Shown: positions 1 to 8,916, numbered from the stretch's first letter. The stretch is 51,012 nt of DNA from Capnocytophaga sp. oral taxon 338 str. F0234 (GCF_000192225.1 NZ_GL872413.1:407206-458217), one strand, 5' to 3'. The notes: generated from the letters alone by a model not told the origin. Made by a program: numbers and translations.

Positions 1-426
1 TTTGTTGGTAACAATGGGATATTGATCAATAATTTTATTTCCTTCTATAGTAATGGCGGTTCCTATCTCTTGTCCTTCTTCAGAGGTGATAAGTTCCACC
101 TGAGCGATAGCAGCGATAGAAGCTAAGGCTTCTCCACGAAAACCTTTTGTATGGAGAGAAAAAAGATCATCAGCGGTGCGAATTTTTGAGGTAGCATGCC
201 GTTCAAAAGCTAAACGGGCATCCGTGGGGGACATGCCAGTACCATTATCTACAACTTGTACTAAGGTACGTCCTGCATCCTTGAGGAAGAGTTTTATCTG
301 AGTGGCTTGTGCATCAATGGCATTTTCCAAAAGCTCCTTTACAGCAGAAGCAGGACGTTGAATGACCTCTCCTGCCGCGATTTGATTAGCTACATTGTCA
401 GGAAGCAATCGTATAATATCAGACAT
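1..426 (-). CDS. mutL: DNA mismatch repair protein MutL (N-terminal part, cut by window edge)
   Basis: MutL couples mismatch recognition by MutS to strand removal. The 142 codons present form the N-terminal GHKL ATPase: the protein starts [20 protein letters not shown], then shows ELLENAIDA (motif I with the Mg-binding Asn and catalytic Glu), VDNGTGM (motif II) and [14 protein letters not shown] (motif III, ATP lid). These are the diagnostic MutL/PMS motifs. The start is the ATG at 426-424; no in-frame upstream alternative is needed. The C-terminal dimerisation domain lies outside the window. A small membrane-protein gene follows upstream on the same strand with a 46-nt gap, so the two may be co-transcribed (inference). 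Identification is secure. Confidence 0.97.
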   Translation of the reverse strand, partial: MSDIIRLLPDNVANQIAAGEVIQRPASAVKELLENAIDAQATQIKLFLKDAGRTLVQVVDNGTGMSPTDARLAFERHATSKIRTADDLFSLHTKGFRGEALASIAAIAQVELITSEEGQEIGTAITIEGNKIIDQYPIVTNK

Positions 427-472
427 TCAATAAGATAAATTTAATTTGTAAAAAACTGTAATTCAGTAGAGT

Positions 473-742
473 TTATTTTCTCAGTAAGGAAGATAAGTTA
501 AAATCAAAAAAATAGTAGGTAGTCAGTAGCAGTAATAGGAGAATTATCCAAAATAAGCGATTGGAACTTACCTCAGGCTTACGGTTACTCTTACGCATAT
601 TCTCCCATTTCTTACGCAAAGTATATCCTCTTAACTGGTGTTTTGGGATGCTAAATCCTCCTCGTTCTTCTATTTCCTGATAGTAACGAGGCTTATAGGA
701 AAATTGTTTAATTTTCGGAACTTTAAAAAAATTGATTTTCAC
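473..742 (-). CDS. Small single-pass membrane protein, unknown function
   Basis: An 89-residue protein of unknown function. Residues 1-62 are basic and rich in Tyr/Lys/Arg (for example YKPRYYQEIEERGGF), and residues about 63-82 form one hydrophobic segment (FWIILLLLLLTTYYFFDF), followed by a short tail. This predicts a cytoplasmic basic domain anchored by one C-terminal membrane helix. It lies just upstream of mutL on the same strand. From memory, flavobacterial genomes often carry a small conserved protein next to mutL that databases mislabel as riboflavin synthase subunit beta; nothing in this sequence supports that enzymatic name. A weak promoter-like TATTTTCG sits on the minus strand at 764-771. 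Confidence 0.75.
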   Translation of the reverse strand: MKINFFKVPKIKQFSYKPRYYQEIEERGGFSIPKHQLRGYTLRKKWENMRKSNRKPEVSSNRLFWIILLLLLLTTYYFFDFNLSSLLRK

Positions 743-874
743 TTTCTCCTATTTATACGGGTGCGAAAATACAATTTTTTTACCTAAAAAAATAGAGAAA
801 TTTATTAACAATCATAAAGAATGGGCGATAAATATGCTTTATAAAGAATGTATCAAAATAAATTCATAAAAAGA

Positions 875-906
875 ATTGTTTTTTCTTATTAAAAGTATTA
901 TATTTG
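875..906 (+). promoter_or_regulatory. Bacteroidota-type promoter for the membrane protein at 1005
   Basis: ATTG at 875-878 (-33 element) and TATATTTG at 899-906 (-7 element, consensus TAnnTTTG) are separated by 20 nt, the typical spacing for the Bacteroidota housekeeping sigma factor. The predicted transcript has a leader of about 90 nt before the ATG at 1005. Confidence 0.7.
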
Positions 907-1004
907 CAAGGTCAAAAAATATAAAAGAAATTTGATTTAAAATAGCTTGTAATGAGTTAATTTTAAGAATAATCATTCATGTAGGACAAAAACAATATAA
1001 GACA

Positions 1005-1649
1005 ATGAGAAATCTATTTTTAGTAACATTTGCTTGGCTGATGATGATAGCCATTATAGGAAGCGTCATTTATTCCATGATGTTCATAACTTTAATGTAT
1101 GCTCGTAATGAAGGGCTTCAGTTCCTCTCAAATTGTTTTACAGGAGTGCTTTTGATTCCTGCTTATAAGGGGTTGAGCTATATTCATAGCCTGTGGGCTA
1201 AGAGCCTTAAGGAATACCGAGAATATTCTTTGGAGGACAGGAATCCTGTAGAGGTGCCCTTCTTTAAGGAACCCGCATTAAAAGGTCAAGTAGCAGTTAA
1301 TGAACATCCCTTCGTGAACTATAAGGTACCACAGAAAGGGCATGAAGAATATCAATATGTAGATGTAAACAGAGAAATGGAAAAAATCCTCTCTTCTGCA
1401 GAGGAGAAACTTAGTAAAATGAAATCTGAAGAGAAGGCTGCTGTTAAGAATGATGATCACCTTACAGAAAAGCCGGTAAAGGCTAAGAGAGGAACTCAAG
1501 CAGAAACTCCCTCTGAGAAAGAAGAGAAAGCCTCTCCTAAACAAAAGGCTGCTAAGAAGACTAAAGATAAGCAAACAACCTCACAAAAACGAACAAACAA
1601 AAATACCCATCCCCATAAGGATACTACTCCTAAGAAGAAAAAACAATAA
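1005..1649 (+). CDS. Membrane protein with Lys/Glu-rich C-terminal tail, unknown function
   Basis: A 214-residue protein I do not recognise. Residues about 5-33 are strongly hydrophobic and 40-60 moderately so, giving one or two N-terminal membrane segments. Residues about 120-214 are highly charged and low in complexity, with Lys/Glu stretches (EEKLSKMKSEEKAAVKN) ending in a run of Lys/Thr (TTPKKKKQ), so the tail is probably disordered and could contact nucleic acid or ribosomes (inference from charge only). It has its own promoter at 875-906 and ends 9 nt before yidD, so the two probably form one transcript; association with yidD would fit a membrane-biogenesis role, but that is context only. 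Confidence 0.75.
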   Translation: MRNLFLVTFAWLMMIAIIGSVIYSMMFITLMYARNEGLQFLSNCFTGVLLIPAYKGLSYIHSLWAKSLKEYREYSLEDRNPVEVPFFKEPALKGQVAVNEHPFVNYKVPQKGHEEYQYVDVNREMEKILSSAEEKLSKMKSEEKAAVKNDDHLTEKPVKAKRGTQAETPSEKEEKASPKQKAAKKTKDKQTTSQKRTNKNTHPHKDTTPKKKKQ

Positions 1650-1658
1650 ATTGCTTAA

Positions 1659-1883
1659 ATGTTTCGTAAGCTTATTACCTATCCTTTTATATGGATGGTA
1701 CGTTTCTATCAAGTAGCAATTTCCCCGCTGAAGCCTCCCACATGTCGCTTCACTCCCACTTGTTCTTCTTATACATTGGAGGCACTGAGGAAGTATGGGC
1801 TTTTCAAAGGAGGAAGGCTTGCTATAAAGCGAATTATGCGTTGTCATCCATGGGGAAGAAGTGGTTATGACCCAGTGCCTTGA
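1659..1883 (+). CDS. yidD: YidD, membrane protein insertion efficiency factor
   Basis: A 74-residue protein with the full YidD (DUF37) signature: an amphipathic N-terminus ([20 protein letters not shown]), the [14 protein letters not shown] core with its two conserved Cys, and [13 protein letters not shown] near the C-terminus. YidD sits on the inner face of the cytoplasmic membrane and assists YidC/Sec-dependent insertion. In many bacteria it lies in the rpmH-rnpA-yidC cluster; here it instead follows an unknown membrane protein by 9 nt. Its last 50 nt overlap the 3' end of the convergent dehydrogenase gene (1834-1883), so both reading frames share that DNA. Confidence 0.95.
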   Translation: MFRKLITYPFIWMVRFYQVAISPLKPPTCRFTPTCSSYTLEALRKYGLFKGGRLAIKRIMRCHPWGRSGYDPVP

Positions 1884-2799
1884 TTTTATCTACAATTACT
1901 TGAGCAAGGAGGGTCTTGCTTTCCACTGTCCAGCCTGCAATATGCGGGGTGAGGATTACATTATCTGCCTTCGTGAGATAAGTGAAGGGTTCAGGGAGTG
2001 TTCCTTTAAAAAAGTTCTCAAAGGAGGATTGTTCGTACTCCAGAACATCCAACCCAGCTCCTAATATTTTACCTCTTTGTAGGGCTTGTACTAAGTCGTG
2101 AGTGTTTACACTCTTGCCTCGTGCTGTGTTAATGAGCCAAAAATTCTTAGTAAATTGTTCTATAAAGGAGGCGTTAACCATATTAAGGGTTAAGGGAGTC
2201 TCTGGAGTGTGCAGACTTACTACGTCTACTTCCTTTTGAAATACTTCTAAGGGTACTTGAGTAGCATTGGCATCACCTACATTTTCCTTGATATCATAAC
2301 AGAGAACTCTACAGTCAAATCCTCTAAGTTTCTTAGCAAAGGCTTTACCCATATTACCATAACCAATAATCCCCACTGTAAGGGAATCTAGTTCATAGCC
2401 GCGATTTTCTTCTCTTAGCCAGAGCCCGCTGCGCACTTCTTTATCTGCTTTTTTAAGTTTGTTAAGTAAGGCAAGTAAAAGAGCTAAAGTATGATTACCT
2501 ACAGCATTGCGATTACCTTCAGGAGAAGAAATAAGCACAATCCCCTTACTTTTGGCATACTCTGTATCAATATTTTCCATACCTGCTCCCACACGAGCAA
2601 TAAACTTTAGATGAGTTGCTTTATCTATAAAATCTTTATCAATGCGGAAACGACTGCGAATCACAATTCCATCATAGTTAGCTATTTTTGCTTCTATTTC
2701 CTGCTTACTACTTTTGTAATCTGTATCATTCTTAAAACCAGCTTCACTGAGCTGTGTAATCATTAGTGGATGATTACTATCAATATGTAATATTCTCAT
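1834..2799 (-). CDS. D-2-hydroxyacid dehydrogenase, phosphoglycerate dehydrogenase-like
   Basis: A 321-residue NAD-dependent D-isomer 2-hydroxyacid dehydrogenase. The Rossmann loop GYGNMG is at 146-151, the NAD-ribose-binding Asp follows in CYDI (169), and the catalytic set is visible: Arg227 in NTARG, a Glu in DVLEYE (about 254-256) and His286 in TPHIAGW. The length fits a short SerA-type enzyme with no C-terminal ACT regulatory domain. It most likely oxidises 3-phosphoglycerate to 3-phosphohydroxypyruvate in serine synthesis, but other 2-hydroxyacids (erythronate-4-phosphate, glyoxylate) cannot be excluded from sequence. No serC neighbour is present. The 3' end overlaps yidD by 50 nt in convergent orientation. 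Confidence 0.9.
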   Translation of the reverse strand: MRILHIDSNHPLMITQLSEAGFKNDTDYKSSKQEIEAKIANYDGIVIRSRFRIDKDFIDKATHLKFIARVGAGMENIDTEYAKSKGIVLISSPEGNRNAVGNHTLALLLALLNKLKKADKEVRSGLWLREENRGYELDSLTVGIIGYGNMGKAFAKKLRGFDCRVLCYDIKENVGDANATQVPLEVFQKEVDVVSLHTPETPLTLNMVNASFIEQFTKNFWLINTARGKSVNTHDLVQALQRGKILGAGLDVLEYEQSSFENFFKGTLPEPFTYLTKADNVILTPHIAGWTVESKTLLAQVIVDKIKALGHNHFFPMDDNA

Positions 2800-2929
2800 T
2801 TTAGTTGCTTTTTTAATATAGCTTGTTAGTTTTCGGATAAGATATTCTGTCAGAAATATTGTTTTTATTAAGTGAATCTTTGTCTTTGATTTGTATTGAA
2901 AGTGATTAAAGGAATATCGTTATTATTTC

Positions 2930-3982
2930 TTATCGGTTATAAGGAACTTTCTCTAACTCAATGGGATTAGGGTTTTGTGAGACCCAAAGAGTAGTGAGTT
3001 TGCAAAGGTGATGAGAAAGCGTTCCATCATCCTCTAGGATATTTTTCTGGATGTGTGCTACTTCGGCGAGTTGTTCTGTTGTAAGAGAGTTTCCTTGTTT
3101 GAGGAAATTTGAAATTATGGAGAGCATCTTTCGATAATCTCTGTCCCAGTTACCCATTCCATTGTGTAGAAGTTCATCATTAATTCTACCAGCAATACGT
3201 ATCACTTCTCCTTGTAATGTATTAGCTTTACCATTTCCAGGGACAAGCAAATTCCATGCTTGTTCATATTGTTTTTCCCACGTATCCCCCGAGAGCATGA
3301 TGGGCGATTTGCCATCATGCTGTATGCGTTTTGGCACAGGAGAAACGGCAAAAAGTTGGTATAATATTTGAAGAGCGGCATTGGTTTGATTCAAGTAATC
3401 AGAGTTAAACTTAGCACGGTGAAACTCAAAATCCTCCTCAATACGGGTTATTGCTTCTTTGGCGAATGGAGTAGACTTATAACCTGCTTGCAAATAGACC
3501 TTAGCCGCTTCTGCAGCTTGGCAAATGTTTCCTCCTTGAACACGGCTAAGCATACGTTCCACTACATCATGTCCCTGGTCATCTTTTGCTTTGATATCTG
3601 CTCCTTTTTCGAGGAAGAGTTGAGCTACTTCGGCATGGTACTCAGCAAAGTGTAGAGGGGTATTATGATAGATATCTTGTGCATGAATATCCGCTCCTTT
3701 TTCTAAGAGAAAAGTTACCCTTTCTATATCATTCACTTGAGAGTGGTAGAAGAGCGGTGTACGCTCATAGGAATCTTTCATCTCTATATCTGCCCCTTGC
3801 TCTAATAGCCACTGCATAAAAGGAATAGGAATGTTATAGAAGCAGAGAGCAGGCTTTTTAATGAAATCACGTTCATAGGCATTCAGTTCACAATTTTCAA
3901 AAGTTGCTTTGAGTTTCTCTATGTTGCCTTCTTCTATCAAAGAAGAAAAATTGGTAGGAAGAGTTATTCTTTTCTTTGCCAT
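2930..3982 (-). CDS. Ankyrin-repeat protein
   Basis: A 350-residue protein with no signal peptide. Ankyrin repeats occupy about residues 60-150, most clearly RTPLFYHSQVNDIERVTFLL-EKGADIHAQD and NTPLHFAEYHAEVAQLFLEKGADIKAKD, each with the TPLH/TPLF turn and the GADI loop. The region after about 150 is helical and shows no domain I can name. Ankyrin repeats mediate protein-protein contacts, so the partner and role are unknown. The gene is monocistronic, with a -7 promoter element TATCTTTG on the minus strand at 4006-4013, giving a very short leader before the ATG at 3982. Confidence 0.85.
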   Translation of the reverse strand: MAKKRITLPTNFSSLIEEGNIEKLKATFENCELNAYERDFIKKPALCFYNIPIPFMQWLLEQGADIEMKDSYERTPLFYHSQVNDIERVTFLLEKGADIHAQDIYHNTPLHFAEYHAEVAQLFLEKGADIKAKDDQGHDVVERMLSRVQGGNICQAAEAAKVYLQAGYKSTPFAKEAITRIEEDFEFHRAKFNSDYLNQTNAALQILYQLFAVSPVPKRIQHDGKSPIMLSGDTWEKQYEQAWNLLVPGNGKANTLQGEVIRIAGRINDELLHNGMGNWDRDYRKMLSIISNFLKQGNSLTTEQLAEVAHIQKNILEDDGTLSHHLCKLTTLWVSQNPNPIELEKVPYNR

Positions 3983-4005
3983 AAGGAGGGTGTTTTTTGA
4001 TAAAG

Positions 4006-4013
4006 CAAAGATA
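4006..4013 (-). promoter_or_regulatory. -7 promoter element of the ankyrin gene
   Basis: The minus strand reads TATCTTTG, matching TAnnTTTG, 24 nt upstream of the ATG at 3982. No clear -33 TTG was found at the expected distance. Confidence 0.5.
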
Positions 4014-4074
4014 CATTTTTTCTCTGAAAAGGAGGAAGGATATTTTATTTTTGTATATTATTTGTGAGGATTAA

Positions 4075-4105
4075 ATTGCTATTTCATAATTTTTCTATAT
4101 ATTTG
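4075..4105 (+). promoter_or_regulatory. Bacteroidota-type promoter upstream of the exonuclease gene
   Basis: ATTG at 4075-4078 and TATATTTG at 4098-4105 are separated by 19 nt, close to the family optimum. The exonuclease ATG is at 4271, so the transcript would carry a leader of about 160 nt. The leader contains a 35-codon ORF (4130-4237) that I do not consider supported. Confidence 0.6.
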
Positions 4106-4270
4106 TCATACGAAATAAATAGAACTTACATGAAGCAAGAGACAAACAGATATTCTTGTTGTATGGAGGTTATTTTTTTGTTAATCAGTCATTTACTTAT
4201 GAAGGTGGCATATAGAAGTAGAAATGAGTTTTCTTAAAATATACCGGATTTTTTCTTCAAACCTTATTAT

Positions 4271-5005
4271 ATGATAACATCTCTTACCTCACTGAAGCTC
4301 TCTCATATTCTATTTTTGGATATTGAAACAGTTCCTTTGTATTCGTCATATAAGCAACTGTCTCCCTTAGAGCAAAACCTTTGGGAGGATAAAACACGCT
4401 ATATTCGTCAAGATGTCTCTGCAGAGGACTATTATGAAAGAGCAGGTATATGGGCTGAGTTTGGCAAAATTGTTTGTATATCAGTAGGTTATTTCTTGTT
4501 AAAAAATGAGAAACGACAGTTTAGGGTACGTTCATTTACTGGGGAGGAGAGGAATATATTACAGGAGTTTTCTCACTTAATCAGTCAGTTCTTCAATGGG
4601 AAGCAATACTTGTTAGCCGCTCATAATGGGAGAGAATTTGACTTCCCTTTCATTGCTCGGCGTATGCTTATTCATCAGCTTCCTATTCCTAATATTCTGC
4701 AACTCTTCGGTAAGAAGCCTTGGGAGTTTGCCTTTCTGGATACTTTGGATTTGTGGAAGTTTGGAGACTATAAGCACTATACCTCATTGAATTTGCTTGC
4801 CTATATTCTTGGAGTGCCATCTCCTAAGGATGATATTTCAGGAGCTCAGGTAAGGCAGGTATACTATGAAGAAGGGGATATAGCTCGCATTGCTCAATAT
4901 TGCCAAAAGGATACTATTACAGTAGCACAAATTCTTTTGCGTATGAGGGGAGAACCCTTACTTACAGATGAAGAAATATATGTAATGGAGACAGATAAAA
5001 ATTGA
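4271..5005 (+). CDS. Predicted 3'-5' exonuclease, PolB-associated type (DEDD fold)
   Basis: A 244-residue protein matching the predicted 3'-5' exonuclease family related to the PolB proofreading domain (PF10108-like). The ExoI motif is FLDIETVPLY (Asp and Glu metal ligands, about residue 16-18), the ExoII region is AAHNGREFDFPFIARRM, and the ExoIII region is IAQYCQKDTITVAQILLRM with the conserved Tyr and Asp. It likely removes nucleotides from a 3' end of DNA or RNA in the cytoplasm; the biological substrate of this family is not settled. It runs convergently toward nadK, with only 14 nt between the two stop codons. Confidence 0.85.
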   Translation: MITSLTSLKLSHILFLDIETVPLYSSYKQLSPLEQNLWEDKTRYIRQDVSAEDYYERAGIWAEFGKIVCISVGYFLLKNEKRQFRVRSFTGEERNILQEFSHLISQFFNGKQYLLAAHNGREFDFPFIARRMLIHQLPIPNILQLFGKKPWEFAFLDTLDLWKFGDYKHYTSLNLLAYILGVPSPKDDISGAQVRQVYYEEGDIARIAQYCQKDTITVAQILLRMRGEPLLTDEEIYVMETDKN

Positions 5006-5019
5006 AAATATTTACCTTA

Positions 5020-5901
5020 CTAATTCCTTTTATCTTCTCCCCAGAGGAGTTTATTACGGAGCGTTTTGAAAAAGTCATTTCCCTCAAGTTCAATTGTTTT
5101 TAATAAAAAGGGAGCAAGGCTTATCTTAACAGGAGTTTGGCAAGGAAGTATGGAAGAGCGGGCATCATAAGTTGCTAGATAATAGCCTTCACGATTGGAT
5201 ATATGGAGGGTGATTTCCGTACTATCGGGTATGATAAGTGGGCGTGCATTGAGATTATGAGGGGCAATAGGGGTAAGTACTAAGGTTTTGGAGTGAGGCA
5301 TAATTACGGGTCCTCCACAACTTAGGGAATAACCTGTAGACCCCGTAGGGGTGGAAATAATGAGCCCATCTGCCCAATAAGAAGTTAAGTATTGTCCATT
5401 GAGAAAAGCCTCTACGGTAATCATTGCGGTGGAATTCTGTCGGATAACAGTGATCTCATTCAGAGCGAAGTTCAAAGGAGCAATAGCTTTTCCATTAGTA
5501 TGGCTAATTTGTAATACGCTTCGCTTATCTACATGATATTTTTGAGCACGGATTTTGGTAAACATATCAGCTACTTCCTCTTGCGAGATGGTGGCAAGGA
5601 AGCCTAAGCGTCCTGCATTAATACCTAAGATAGGAATTTGCAGATGCTGTATATAGGTCATTGCCCATAGGATAGTACCATCGCCTCCAATGGTAAGCAT
5701 AAGATCAGTATCAGGAGCTAAATCATCTACATTATGAAAGGTATCTATAAAGTAGGAGAGAGGAGTACGCTCTGTAAAGCGATGCAATAGATCTGCCTCC
5801 ACAAGAATAGTATCCTGGTGAGTGATAAGTTCTTCAAAGATGGCTACTAACAGAGAATGATATTCAGGTTTGTATTTTTGAGAATAAAGGGCTATTTTCA
5901 T
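5020..5901 (-). CDS. nadK: NAD kinase
   Basis: A 293-residue NAD kinase that phosphorylates NAD to NADP in the cytoplasm. The hallmark GGDGT is at 72-76 (Asp74 catalytic), followed by LGINAGRLGFLA, the NE motif in FALNEITV and the Gly-rich TPTGSTGYSLSCGGP. Length and motif order match bacterial NadK/PpnK. It starts 8 nt after the stop of the O-methyltransferase gene on the same strand, so the two are almost certainly co-transcribed. No separate promoter was seen between them. Confidence 0.96.
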   Translation of the reverse strand: MKIALYSQKYKPEYHSLLVAIFEELITHQDTILVEADLLHRFTERTPLSYFIDTFHNVDDLAPDTDLMLTIGGDGTILWAMTYIQHLQIPILGINAGRLGFLATISQEEVADMFTKIRAQKYHVDKRSVLQISHTNGKAIAPLNFALNEITVIRQNSTAMITVEAFLNGQYLTSYWADGLIISTPTGSTGYSLSCGGPVIMPHSKTLVLTPIAPHNLNARPLIIPDSTEITLHISNREGYYLATYDARSSILPCQTPVKISLAPFLLKTIELEGNDFFKTLRNKLLWGEDKRN

Positions 5902-5909
5902 TTTTAGTA

Positions 5910-6551
5910 CTATTTTACACGTGCAATTGAAAGTCCATCACGAATGGGTAACAACACAGTTTCCAATAGGGGATGGGTAGCTAATAATTCATTATAAGCC
6001 ATTAATGTCTGAGTATGTTTGTCATTATCCTTAATCTCCTCCACTACTTTACCGCTCCATAATACATTGTCGGAGAGGATGAGTCCTCCTTTACGCATTT
6101 TAGGTAAGAGTGCTTCCAGATATAGGGGATAATTTTTTTTATCAGCATCAATGAAAGCTAAATCCACTTCATTAGGCAGAGAAGGTAATACAGAAAGAGC
6201 AGGAGCAAAGTGTTGGACAATTTGTTTGCGGTAATGACTCTGCTCGAAGTATTTATTCTGAATTTCTTCTAATTCCTCATTGACTTCTATAGTATGTAAT
6301 ATGCCTTTTTCACTGAGTCCTTCAGCCAGACAGAGAGTTGCGTAGCCAGTAAAGGTACCTATTTCAATGATATATTGAGGGTGCATAATCTTAGAAAGCA
6401 AGCTAAGAAATCTTCCCTGTAGGTGTCCGCTAAGCATACGGGGTTGTAGTACTTTCAAATGTGTTTCACGACCAAGGGCTTTGAGTAACTCAGGTTCTTT
6501 TTGGCTGTGTGTATTGGCATAATTTTCTAAATCTTCAGAGAGGAAATGCAT
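5910..6551 (-). CDS. SAM-dependent O-methyltransferase (COMT-like)
   Basis: A 213-residue class I methyltransferase of the caffeoyl-CoA/catechol O-methyltransferase family (PF01596-like). SAM-binding motif I is IIEIGTFTGYATLCLAEGL, followed by the acidic end of strand beta-2 (HTIEVNEE), the metal-site Asp in LAFIDADKKNYPLY and the paired DN in LILSDNVLWSG. The metal ligands suggest a divalent-cation-dependent enzyme acting on a vicinal hydroxyl, but the physiological substrate is unknown. It is the first gene of a two-gene unit with nadK (8-nt gap). A strong palindromic terminator at 6574-6604 separates it from the upstream peptidase gene. Confidence 0.9.
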   Translation of the reverse strand: MHFLSEDLENYANTHSQKEPELLKALGRETHLKVLQPRMLSGHLQGRFLSLLSKIMHPQYIIEIGTFTGYATLCLAEGLSEKGILHTIEVNEELEEIQNKYFEQSHYRKQIVQHFAPALSVLPSLPNEVDLAFIDADKKNYPLYLEALLPKMRKGGLILSDNVLWSGKVVEEIKDNDKHTQTLMAYNELLATHPLLETVLLPIRDGLSIARVK

Positions 6552-6573
6552 GATGAGAGATAATTATAGGGGA

Positions 6574-6604
6574 AAATAGGGACGTATACAATACGTCCCT
6601 ATTT
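6574..6604 (-). terminator. Terminator of the DPP7 gene
   Basis: A perfect 14-bp inverted repeat (arms 6574-6587 and 6591-6604, 3-nt loop). Read on the minus strand it lies 28 nt after the peptidase stop codon and runs into a T-rich stretch (TTTTCCCC), fitting an intrinsic terminator. Confidence 0.75.
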
Positions 6605-6632
6605 GTATGCTTATTTTTGGGTACAAAATTTG

Positions 6633-8786
6633 TTATTGAATAATAGTCATTTCATCCACAATGTGCTTAGCACCTGCAAAGGTATCAATGCACCAGAGGA
6701 CATAACGAATATCTACTACAATAGTACGTTGTAGCTTTTTATCAAAAATAACATCACCAGCCATAGCTTCTATATTACCATCAAAAGCAAGTCCGATAAG
6801 TTCTCCCTTGCCATTCATTACAGGAGAACCAGAATTTCCTCCTGTAATATCATTATTAGTAAGGAAGCATACATGCATGGTACCATCTTTGTCAAGATAA
6901 CGTCCGAAGTCCTTCTTTTCATACATTTCTACAAATTTCTTAGGCATGTCAAATTCTGCATCTCCAGGTTTGTACTTATCAAGTAATGTTTTGAAAGTGG
7001 TGTAATAGTTTTTCTTTACATCGCCGTTACGTTTATCAGCAGGGAGTGATTTTACTGTACCATAAGTAAGACGGAGGGTGGAATTAGCATCAGGATAAAG
7101 AATAGTACTTATTTTAGAATCACGCATTCCTTTCACATATTTGCGGAAAGCTTTAGCATAAGAATCTTCAAGGGCTATATCTTGTTCAGTTTTCTCATAG
7201 TACTTGGTAATTAGTATACGAGAGATTCTTGCTAAGGGGTCATTATTAAGAGCATCTGCGCTTGGATTGTTTAAGAAGCGTTGGAAATTTTCTTTTTTAG
7301 TGAAGATACTGTTGGCAAACACTTCATTAGCATACTTTTTAAAATCTCCATTATATTTATTTTTGATTTGTAGTACTTCCTCAGGCACAGAAGATGCTTT
7401 GGTAGCATAAAGTTTGAGTCCATCAGAGAAAAGTTCTACCTCTGCAGGGAAATAAGATTCGGCAAAATAGCTATTTAAATCCTTTTCTACACGCTCTTTG
7501 ATTTGTTCTTTTTCTTCCATAGAGCCAGAGGAAAGGTATTTTTCTAATTGTTTTGCAAGCCCGTTACTCAAGGAAGCAATTCTACTTCCTCTAAGGAACA
7601 TAAACAAATAGTTATGGTCAGCGGCTTTTAGATTTGTTTTTCCAAAATAGTTAGCCAAATCAGTCAATACATTCCCATATTCAGCTTTGTTTTCAGGTCT
7701 GTTTGCCCAAGAAGCAAATTTATTTTCAGCTTTGCGCTTAAGGTCAGCGGTTTTGTGAGCAGTAAGAGCATTAATCATTCCTTGGCGGTTTTTCCAATAG
7801 TTAGCTAAACTTGCATAACGAGCAGCATAAATAAGGCGTACCGCCTTGTCCTGATCCATATATTTTTTCATAGCATCCATAGCTGTTTTGGATCCTTCTA
7901 CCCACGCAGGATAGCCATATTTCACCTGTTGGTCTACCCAATAGGAAGGCACCCATCGGTTAGTACGTCCAGGATATCCTAAAATCATTGCAAAATCTTT
8001 TTCTTGTACTCCTTTAAGGCTTACATTCAAGAATTTTTTAGATTTCATAGGGATATTGTTAGGAGAATATTCGGCAGGATTTCCATCCTTATCTGTATAA
8101 ACACGGAATACGGAGAAATCTCCTGTATGGCGAGGCCATTCCCAGTTATCAGTATCTCCACCAAACTTTCCTACATTTTCAGGAGGAGTACCTACAAAAC
8201 GAACATCCTTGAAATCCTGATAAACAAAATAGTAGTATTCATTTCCTTGAAAGAAAGGACGTACAGAGACTACATACTTACCTCCCTCACTGTTTTCTTT
8301 TTGAATTTTTTCTATTTCGCGGTTTAGAGCTGCTTCACGTTCTTTTTCAGTCATAGAAGGATTTACGACAGAGAGCATTCGATTGGTTACATTGTCCATA
8401 CGAACAAAGAAACGAACATAGAGGCTCTTAGGAGGAAGTTCATCTGCTTTAGTTTTTGCCCAATAGCCATCTTTTAAGTAGTTGTGCTCTGGGGTTGAGA
8501 GTCCAGCAATAGCTCCATAACCACAATGGTGGTTAGTAATTACAAGACCATCAGGAGAAATGATACTAGCAGTACAACCTCCATTAAATTGCACGATGGC
8601 ATTTTTGAGGCTGTTGTTGTTAATACTGTAGATTTCCTCTGCGGTGAGTTGTAAGCCCATTTTTTGCATGTTACGTTCGTTCAATCGCTTAATAAACATC
8701 AAGAACCACATGCCCTCATCAGCTTTTACCACGTTGGGCAACAGTAGTAAAAATGAGACTACGAAGGAAAAAATAATTTTTTTCAT
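6633..8786 (-). CDS. Secreted S46-family dipeptidyl-peptidase, DPP7 type
   Basis: A 717-residue S46 serine exopeptidase that releases dipeptides from peptide N-termini in the periplasm or at the cell surface. A signal peptide covers residues 1-22 (cleavage after VVKA). The chymotrypsin-like catalytic set is seen as His in TNHHCGYGAI (86/87), Asp in WPRHTGDF and Ser654 in GGNSGSP. The specificity residue equivalent to Porphyromonas Gly/Arg673 is Gly670 in GLAFDGN; Gly is typical of DPP7 (hydrophobic P1), whereas DPP11 (Asp/Glu P1) has Arg there. Length matches the family. The gene is monocistronic, with a -7 element at 8818-8825 and a terminator at 6574-6604. It fits amino-acid fermentation of imported dipeptides. 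Confidence 0.95.
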   Translation of the reverse strand: MKKIIFSFVVSFLLLLPNVVKADEGMWFLMFIKRLNERNMQKMGLQLTAEEIYSINNNSLKNAIVQFNGGCTASIISPDGLVITNHHCGYGAIAGLSTPEHNYLKDGYWAKTKADELPPKSLYVRFFVRMDNVTNRMLSVVNPSMTEKEREAALNREIEKIQKENSEGGKYVVSVRPFFQGNEYYYFVYQDFKDVRFVGTPPENVGKFGGDTDNWEWPRHTGDFSVFRVYTDKDGNPAEYSPNNIPMKSKKFLNVSLKGVQEKDFAMILGYPGRTNRWVPSYWVDQQVKYGYPAWVEGSKTAMDAMKKYMDQDKAVRLIYAARYASLANYWKNRQGMINALTAHKTADLKRKAENKFASWANRPENKAEYGNVLTDLANYFGKTNLKAADHNYLFMFLRGSRIASLSNGLAKQLEKYLSSGSMEEKEQIKERVEKDLNSYFAESYFPAEVELFSDGLKLYATKASSVPEEVLQIKNKYNGDFKKYANEVFANSIFTKKENFQRFLNNPSADALNNDPLARISRILITKYYEKTEQDIALEDSYAKAFRKYVKGMRDSKISTILYPDANSTLRLTYGTVKSLPADKRNGDVKKNYYTTFKTLLDKYKPGDAEFDMPKKFVEMYEKKDFGRYLDKDGTMHVCFLTNNDITGGNSGSPVMNGKGELIGLAFDGNIEAMAGDVIFDKKLQRTIVVDIRYVLWCIDTFAGAKHIVDEMTIIQ

Positions 8787-8817
8787 TTAGTATGTTTTTT
8801 TAATTTGTTCTGGAGGT

Positions 8818-8825
8818 CAAAATTA
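8818..8825 (-). promoter_or_regulatory. -7 promoter element of the DPP7 gene
   Basis: The minus strand reads TAATTTTG, matching TAnnTTTG, 31 nt upstream of the ATG at 8786. No clear -33 box at the expected distance. Confidence 0.5.
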
Positions 8826-8916
8826 CTAAAAAACTAAAAAATATTCTATTAATGAAATGTTATTTTTCAACCATAGTTATTAAAATAACTTAAATAATAA
8901 TTTTTTTCATTAAGAG

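Noticed and set aside
473-742. Possible name riboflavin synthase subunit beta for the small protein upstream of mutL.
   Set aside because: The protein is a basic single-pass membrane protein with no lumazine or riboflavin synthase motif.
1278-1574. Minus-strand open frame opposite the Lys/Glu-rich tail of the membrane protein at 1005.
   Set aside because: Mirror of low-complexity coding sequence on the other strand; no promoter or motif.
4130-4237. A 35-codon open frame (starts MKQETNRYSCCMEV) in the leader of the exonuclease gene, just after a good promoter.
   Set aside because: Short, no recognisable signal or motif and no similarity I know; length is within chance expectation. A regulatory leader peptide cannot be excluded.
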